Part shown: positions 24,464 through 27,950 of the stretch, one piece after another
How the letters are laid out: every line of letters starts with the position of its first letter
Numbering within the stretch: position 1 is the stretch's first letter
Assembly (NCBI GenBank): GCA_021783435.1
Contig: JAJXUC010000034.1
Coordinates: 1 to 27,950, forward strand
Reading direction: 5' to 3'
Source of the DNA: Pseudomonadota bacterium
Lineage (GTDB): Bacteria > Pseudomonadota > Gammaproteobacteria > Burkholderiales > Burkholderiaceae
Length of the DNA: 27,950 nt
The notes under the pieces: generated by a model
Database searches by the model: none
Seen by the model: only the letters and a program-made list of their open reading frames with translations
What the model was told of the DNA's origin: nothing
Program-made: the position numbers and the translations under genes

Positions 24464-25102
24464 ATGTCCACACCCCCCTCCCATCTGCTTTACCTGCACG
24501 GTTTCCGCTCCTCGCCCCGGTCGACCAAGGCGAGGCAGACGGGGGAGCGCCTGCACGCCATCAATGCCCGGCGCAACGCGGCCGGCAGGCCGCCGGTGCG
24601 CTGGCTGTGTCCGCAGCTTCCACCCTCGCCCCGGCAAGCCATGGACGAGGTGCTGCGCAGCGTGGAAGGCGTCGAGCCCGCGCGGCTGGCCCTGGTGGGC
24701 AGTTCGCTGGGCGGCTTCTACGCCACCTACCTGGCGCATCGCCTGGGTTGCCGCGCCGCGCTGCTCAACCCCGCGGTGAACCCGGCACGCGACCTGAGCG
24801 CGCAGATTGGCGTGCTCACCGCCTGGCACGATCCCGGCTCGTCGTTCGTCTTCACGGCCGCGCATGTGCGTGAATTGCACGATCTGGAGGTCGGCGACCT
24901 GTCGCTGGCCGTCCCCAATCCCTGGCGCTATCTGGTCGTGATCGCACGCGACGACGAGGTCCTGGACTGGCGGGACATGGCCGCGCGCTACGCGGGAGCG
25001 CAATGCCGCATCGTGGATCACGGTGGTCATGCGCTGGTCAACTACGCCACCGAACATCTCGATGTCGTGCTCGATTTCCTCGGCATCGGCGCGCCGGCCT
25101 GA
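24464..25102 (+). CDS. YqiA/YcfP-family alpha/beta-hydrolase (esterase)
   Basis: A 212-residue member of the YqiA (UPF0227) esterase family. The N-terminus [17 protein letters not shown] is diagnostic. The nucleophile elbow [14 protein letters not shown] contains Ser81, the acid lies in ARDDEVLDW (Asp163/164) and the base is His189 in [16 protein letters not shown] is another family signature. E. coli YqiA hydrolyses short acyl esters and acyl-CoA; the physiological substrate is not known. The ATG at 24464 gives the usual length, with only a weak ribosome-binding site. The FabG-like gene follows after 43 nt on the same strand and may be co-transcribed. Confidence 0.9.
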   Translation: MSTPPSHLLYLHGFRSSPRSTKARQTGERLHAINARRNAAGRPPVRWLCPQLPPSPRQAMDEVLRSVEGVEPARLALVGSSLGGFYATYLAHRLGCRAALLNPAVNPARDLSAQIGVLTAWHDPGSSFVFTAAHVRELHDLEVGDLSLAVPNPWRYLVVIARDDEVLDWRDMAARYAGAQCRIVDHGGHALVNYATEHLDVVLDFLGIGAPA

Positions 25103-25145
25103 ACGGGTTCTTCCCTCGACCCCATTTCTCCTGGAGCCATTCACC

Positions 25146-25886
25146 ATGCGTCTATCGACCAAGATCGCCATCGTCACGGGCGCCGCACAAGGCATCGGCC
25201 TGGCCACGGCGCGCAAATTCGCCCAGGAAGGGGCGCATGTCGTCATCTGCGACCGCGACGCTGCAGTCGTGGCTGCCGCAGTGGCCATGCTGCAGGACTC
25301 GGGAGGCGAAGTCTGGGGCCAGGCCTGCGACGTGACCCAGCGCGCTCAGGTGGACGCGCTGGTGCAGGCCGTGCTGACGCGCCACGGGCGCCTCGACGTC
25401 CTGGTGAACAACGCCGGCATCACGCGCGACGCGCGCCTGGTGAAAATGACCCTCGAGCAATTCGACGCGGTCATCGACGTCAACCTGCGCGCCGCCTTCC
25501 ATTGCGCCCAAGCCGTGGCGCCGACCCTGATCGCCCAGGGCAGCGGCGTGATCCTGAACGCCTCCAGCGTGGTGGGCATCTACGGCAATTTCGGCCAGAC
25601 AAACTACGCCGCCAGCAAGGCTGGCATCATGGCTTTCACCAAAACTTGGGCGCGCGAACTCGGCCCCAAGGGCGTGCGCGTGAACGCCGTGGCGCCCGGC
25701 TTCGTAAGCACCCATATGCTCGACACCATACCCCCTGAAGTCATGAAACTGATGACCGAACGCGTACCCTTGAAGCGCCTGGCCGAACCCGAGGAACTGG
25801 CCAATGTCTACGCCTTCCTCGCCAGCGACGAAGCCAGCTACGTCAACGGCGCAGTCATCGAAGTCTGCGGCGGCATGACGGTCTAG
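25146..25886 (+). CDS. 3-oxoacyl-ACP reductase-like SDR (FabG family)
   Basis: A 246-residue NADPH-dependent short-chain reductase that should convert 3-oxoacyl thioesters to 3-hydroxyacyl thioesters. The cofactor motif is TGAAQGIG (11-18). The catalytic tetrad is intact: Asn113 (DVNLRA), Ser140/141 (NASSVVG), Tyr154 and Lys158 (NYAASKAG). [15 protein letters not shown] strongly recalls FabG and the acetoacetyl-CoA reductase PhaB. Given the phasin in this genome, a PHA precursor role is possible, but generic fatty-acid or other reductase activity cannot be excluded. GGAG lies 9-10 nt before the ATG. Preceded by the YqiA-like gene (43-nt gap) and followed by the RNB gene (110-nt gap). Confidence 0.92.
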   Translation: MRLSTKIAIVTGAAQGIGLATARKFAQEGAHVVICDRDAAVVAAAVAMLQDSGGEVWGQACDVTQRAQVDALVQAVLTRHGRLDVLVNNAGITRDARLVKMTLEQFDAVIDVNLRAAFHCAQAVAPTLIAQGSGVILNASSVVGIYGNFGQTNYAASKAGIMAFTKTWARELGPKGVRVNAVAPGFVSTHMLDTIPPEVMKLMTERVPLKRLAEPEELANVYAFLASDEASYVNGAVIEVCGGMTV

Positions 25887-25996
25887 CCGCCGGCAGGCTC
25901 CGCAAAGCTCACCGATCCCACACTCCCCAAACAAGCCGAGCCAGTCAGGCGCAAACCGCCGCCGGCATCGCGCCAGGAAACACCCAGCGAGACTCC

Positions 25997-27950
25997 GTGA
26001 CCTACATCCTTTTCGAAGACGCCGGCAAGCTCGCTGCCGGCCGCATCCTGAGCCAGGCCGAGACCTCGCTGCAGGTCGAGCTGGCCAGCGGCAAGCGCCA
26101 GAAGATCAAGGCCCAGCAGGCCCTGCTGCCGTTCGACGCACCCACGCCCGACGAGCTTCTGGCCTGGGCTCAGGAGCAGCAGGAAGGTATCGATCTCGAC
26201 CTGCTGTGGGAGTTCGCCCCTGGAGAGGAGTTCGGCTTCGGCCACGTGGCGGCCGATTACTACGGCGGCAAGCCCGACCCCCGCCAGCAGGCCGCCGTGC
26301 TGCTGCGCCTGCATGGCGCGCCGCACTATTTCCAGCGCCGCGGCAAGGGCCAGTTCCGCAAGGCCAGCCAGGAGACGGTGCAGGCGGCTTTGGCGGCCAT
26401 CACCCGCAAGGAAGCGCAGCAGCAAAGAATCGAGGCCGACGCCCAGGCGCTGATGGAAGGACGCTGTCCGGAACCGATCGCGGCCAAGCTCTACACGCTG
26501 CTGTTCAAGCCCGACAAGAACAGCGTGGAATACAAGACCCTGGCCCTGGCCGTCAAGCAAAGCGGCCAGGGCGCGCTGCACCTGCTGCGCGCCGCAGGGG
26601 CCATCGCCTCGCCGTGGCATTTCCACATGCAGCGTTTCCTGCTGGAACACTTTCCCAAGGGCACCGGCTTTCCCGACCTTGCGCTGCCCGCGCAGGGCGC
26701 GCAGGATCTGCCGTTGGCGGACGTGCGGGCATTCAGCATCGACGACTCGGCGACCACCGAGATCGACGATGCGCTGTCGGTCCGTTCGCAGGCCGGCGGC
26801 GGCACGGTTCTCGGCATCCACATCGCCGCGCCGGCCCTGGCCCTGGAGCGCGACGGCCCCTGGGACCAGACCGCCCGCGCCCGCATGTCCACCGTCTACA
26901 TGCCGGGCGACAAGATCACCATGCTGCCGGACGCGCTGGTGGACAAGTTCACGCTCGCCGAAGGCAGCAGCCGGCCCGCGGTCTCCATCTACTTCACGCT
27001 CGACGCGGAACTTGCGATCCAGGGCCATGAGACGCGCGTGGAACGCGTGCCCATCGCCGCCAACCTGCGCCACGACCTGCTCGACGCGCAGGTGACCGAG
27101 GCGTCGCTCACGGCGGCCCCGGGCGAAGGGGAAGCCGCCTACCCTTTCGCCGCCGAACTTGCGCTGCTGTGGCGCATCGCGCAGAAACTCAAGTCCGGGC
27201 GCGAAGCCGTGCGCGGCCGGCCCGAACGCCTGGGCGGGGTCGACTACACCTTTCGCGTCGCCGGACTGGAGCAGGGCGAGGAACAGGCCCGGGTCGACAT
27301 CGTGCCGCGCCGCCGGGGCGCGCCGCTGGACCTCATCGTCGCCGAGCTGATGATCCTGGCCAACGCCACCTGGGGCGGATGGCTGGCCGAACTCGGGCTT
27401 CCCGCCATCTACCGCAGCCAGAGCGGCATGGGCGCCAACCTGCGCACCCGCATGGGCACCAAGCCCGCGCCGCACCAGGGCCTGGGCGTGGCGCAGTATG
27501 CATGGTGCACCTCGCCGCTGCGGCGCTACACCGATCTGCTCAACCAGGGCCAGATCATCGCCGCCGCCCGCCACGGCCGCACCGCCCTGCTGGCCGCGCC
27601 CTACAAGCCGAAAGACGCGCAGCTCTACGCCGTGGTCAGTGCCTTCGAGGACGCCTACAAGGCCTATGCCGACTTCCAGAACGGCATGGAGCGCTACTGG
27701 ACGCTGCGCTACCTGCGGCAGCAGGGCATCGGCCAGGCCGATGCCGCCGTGCTGCGCGAGGGTCTGGTGCGCGTGGACGGCCTGCCGCTGGTGCTGCAGG
27801 CGCTGGGCGCGCAGGACCTGCCGCGCAATACCCGGGTGCGCGTGCAGTTCGGCGAGGCCGACCTCATCACCCTGGAACTGCCGTGCAAGGTCGCGGAGGT
27901 GCTGACCGACTCCAGCGTTGCCGCCGCCGACACGACGCCGGCCGACGAGG
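25997..27950 (+). CDS. RNB-domain (RNase II/R family) exoribonuclease, C-terminus off right edge
   Basis: 651 codons of a cytoplasmic 3'-5' exoribonuclease are present, starting at GTG 25997 (MTYILFEDAGKLAAG) and running past the window end without a stop. An N-terminal RNA-binding region (about 1-230) precedes the RNB catalytic domain. In the metal-binding motif AFSIDDSATTEIDDALSV, Asp249, Asp257 and Asp258 match E. coli RNase II Asp201, Asp209 and Asp210, while the position of Asp207 is Glu255. The late catalytic motif TSPLRRYTDLLNQGQ (about 503-517) is intact, followed by a probable S1-like tail. It is neither a typical RNase R nor a typical RNase II, but belongs to the shorter divergent RNB group seen in betaproteobacteria. 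The GTG start is supported by strong codon bias from that point. Confidence 0.9.
   Translation, partial: MTYILFEDAGKLAAGRILSQAETSLQVELASGKRQKIKAQQALLPFDAPTPDELLAWAQEQQEGIDLDLLWEFAPGEEFGFGHVAADYYGGKPDPRQQAAVLLRLHGAPHYFQRRGKGQFRKASQETVQAALAAITRKEAQQQRIEADAQALMEGRCPEPIAAKLYTLLFKPDKNSVEYKTLALAVKQSGQGALHLLRAAGAIASPWHFHMQRFLLEHFPKGTGFPDLALPAQGAQDLPLADVRAFSIDDSATTEIDDALSVRSQAGGGTVLGIHIAAPALALERDGPWDQTARARMSTVYMPGDKITMLPDALVDKFTLAEGSSRPAVSIYFTLDAELAIQGHETRVERVPIAANLRHDLLDAQVTEASLTAAPGEGEAAYPFAAELALLWRIAQKLKSGREAVRGRPERLGGVDYTFRVAGLEQGEEQARVDIVPRRRGAPLDLIVAELMILANATWGGWLAELGLPAIYRSQSGMGANLRTRMGTKPAPHQGLGVAQYAWCTSPLRRYTDLLNQGQIIAAARHGRTALLAAPYKPKDAQLYAVVSAFEDAYKAYADFQNGMERYWTLRYLRQQGIGQADAAVLREGLVRVDGLPLVLQALGAQDLPRNTRVRVQFGEADLITLELPCKVAEVLTDSSVAAADTTPADE

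Noticed and set aside
1..27950. Search for CRISPR arrays, tRNAs, transposases, integrases, toxin-antitoxin pairs and defence systems
   Set aside because: No regularly spaced repeats, tRNA-like cloverleafs, transposase motifs or terminal inverted repeats were seen; gene content is chromosomal and uniform in composition apart from the A+T-rich stretch near 5750-5820.

Overview
The window is high-GC, densely packed bacterial chromosome. It most likely comes from a betaproteobacterium of the order Burkholderiales; this is inferred from protein families and codon usage, not from an rRNA gene. It carries a granule-associated phasin, so the organism probably makes polyhydroxyalkanoate (PHA). It also has a malonate decarboxylase subunit, a cobalamin-dependent (class II) ribonucleotide reductase and a globin-coupled c-di-GMP phosphodiesterase. 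I see no tRNA, rRNA, CRISPR array, insertion sequence, prophage or integrase. Many long open frames lie antisense to real genes because GC at third codon positions is so high.

Layout. 1-948 (-): N-terminal part of malonate decarboxylase alpha subunit (mdcA), running off the left edge and starting at a TTG. 949-1082: intergenic region with a small palindrome. 1083-3380 (+): a GntR/FCD regulator followed 12 nt later by a signal-peptide-free gamma-glutamyltransferase-family protein. 3390-3445: inverted repeats between convergent genes. 3459-5546 (-): globin-GAF-EAL protein, with an A+T-rich upstream region holding a CRP-like palindrome. 6012-15307 (-): eight tightly spaced genes that look like one operon. 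In transcription order they are nitroreductase, DUF1992, pncB, LUD/LutC-like, CitMHS_2-type transporter, D-2-hydroxyacid dehydrogenase, rmuC and nrdJ. Four junctions overlap (three 4-nt ATGA, one 11 nt). 15643-16456 (+): phasin with a clear sigma70 promoter, a perfect palindrome over the predicted start site, and a terminator. 16509-19205 (-): trypsin-like protease, an SDR lacking the catalytic Tyr/Lys, and a ketopantoate reductase-family protein. 19368-22817 (+): FUSC-family membrane protein and an MFS transporter. 22871-23683 (-): alpha/beta hydrolase. 23837-25886 (+): twin-CBS protein, YqiA-like esterase and FabG-like reductase, with a complex inverted-repeat region after the CBS gene. 25997-27950 (+): RNB-domain ribonuclease running off the right edge.

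How the genes work together. The 9.3-kb minus-strand directon mixes NAD salvage (pncB), redox enzymes (nitroreductase, hydroxyacid dehydrogenase, orphan LUD protein), a transporter and DNA metabolism (rmuC, nrdJ). This is mostly housekeeping with a possible hydroxyacid/NAD(P)H theme. The phasin and the FabG-like reductase fit storage-polymer metabolism. I found no clear defence or mobile system. The best candidates for something little described are the globin-GAF-EAL sensor with its extra C-terminal region, the catalytically degenerate SDR, the soluble trypsin-like protease, and the structured spacer at 24311-24398.
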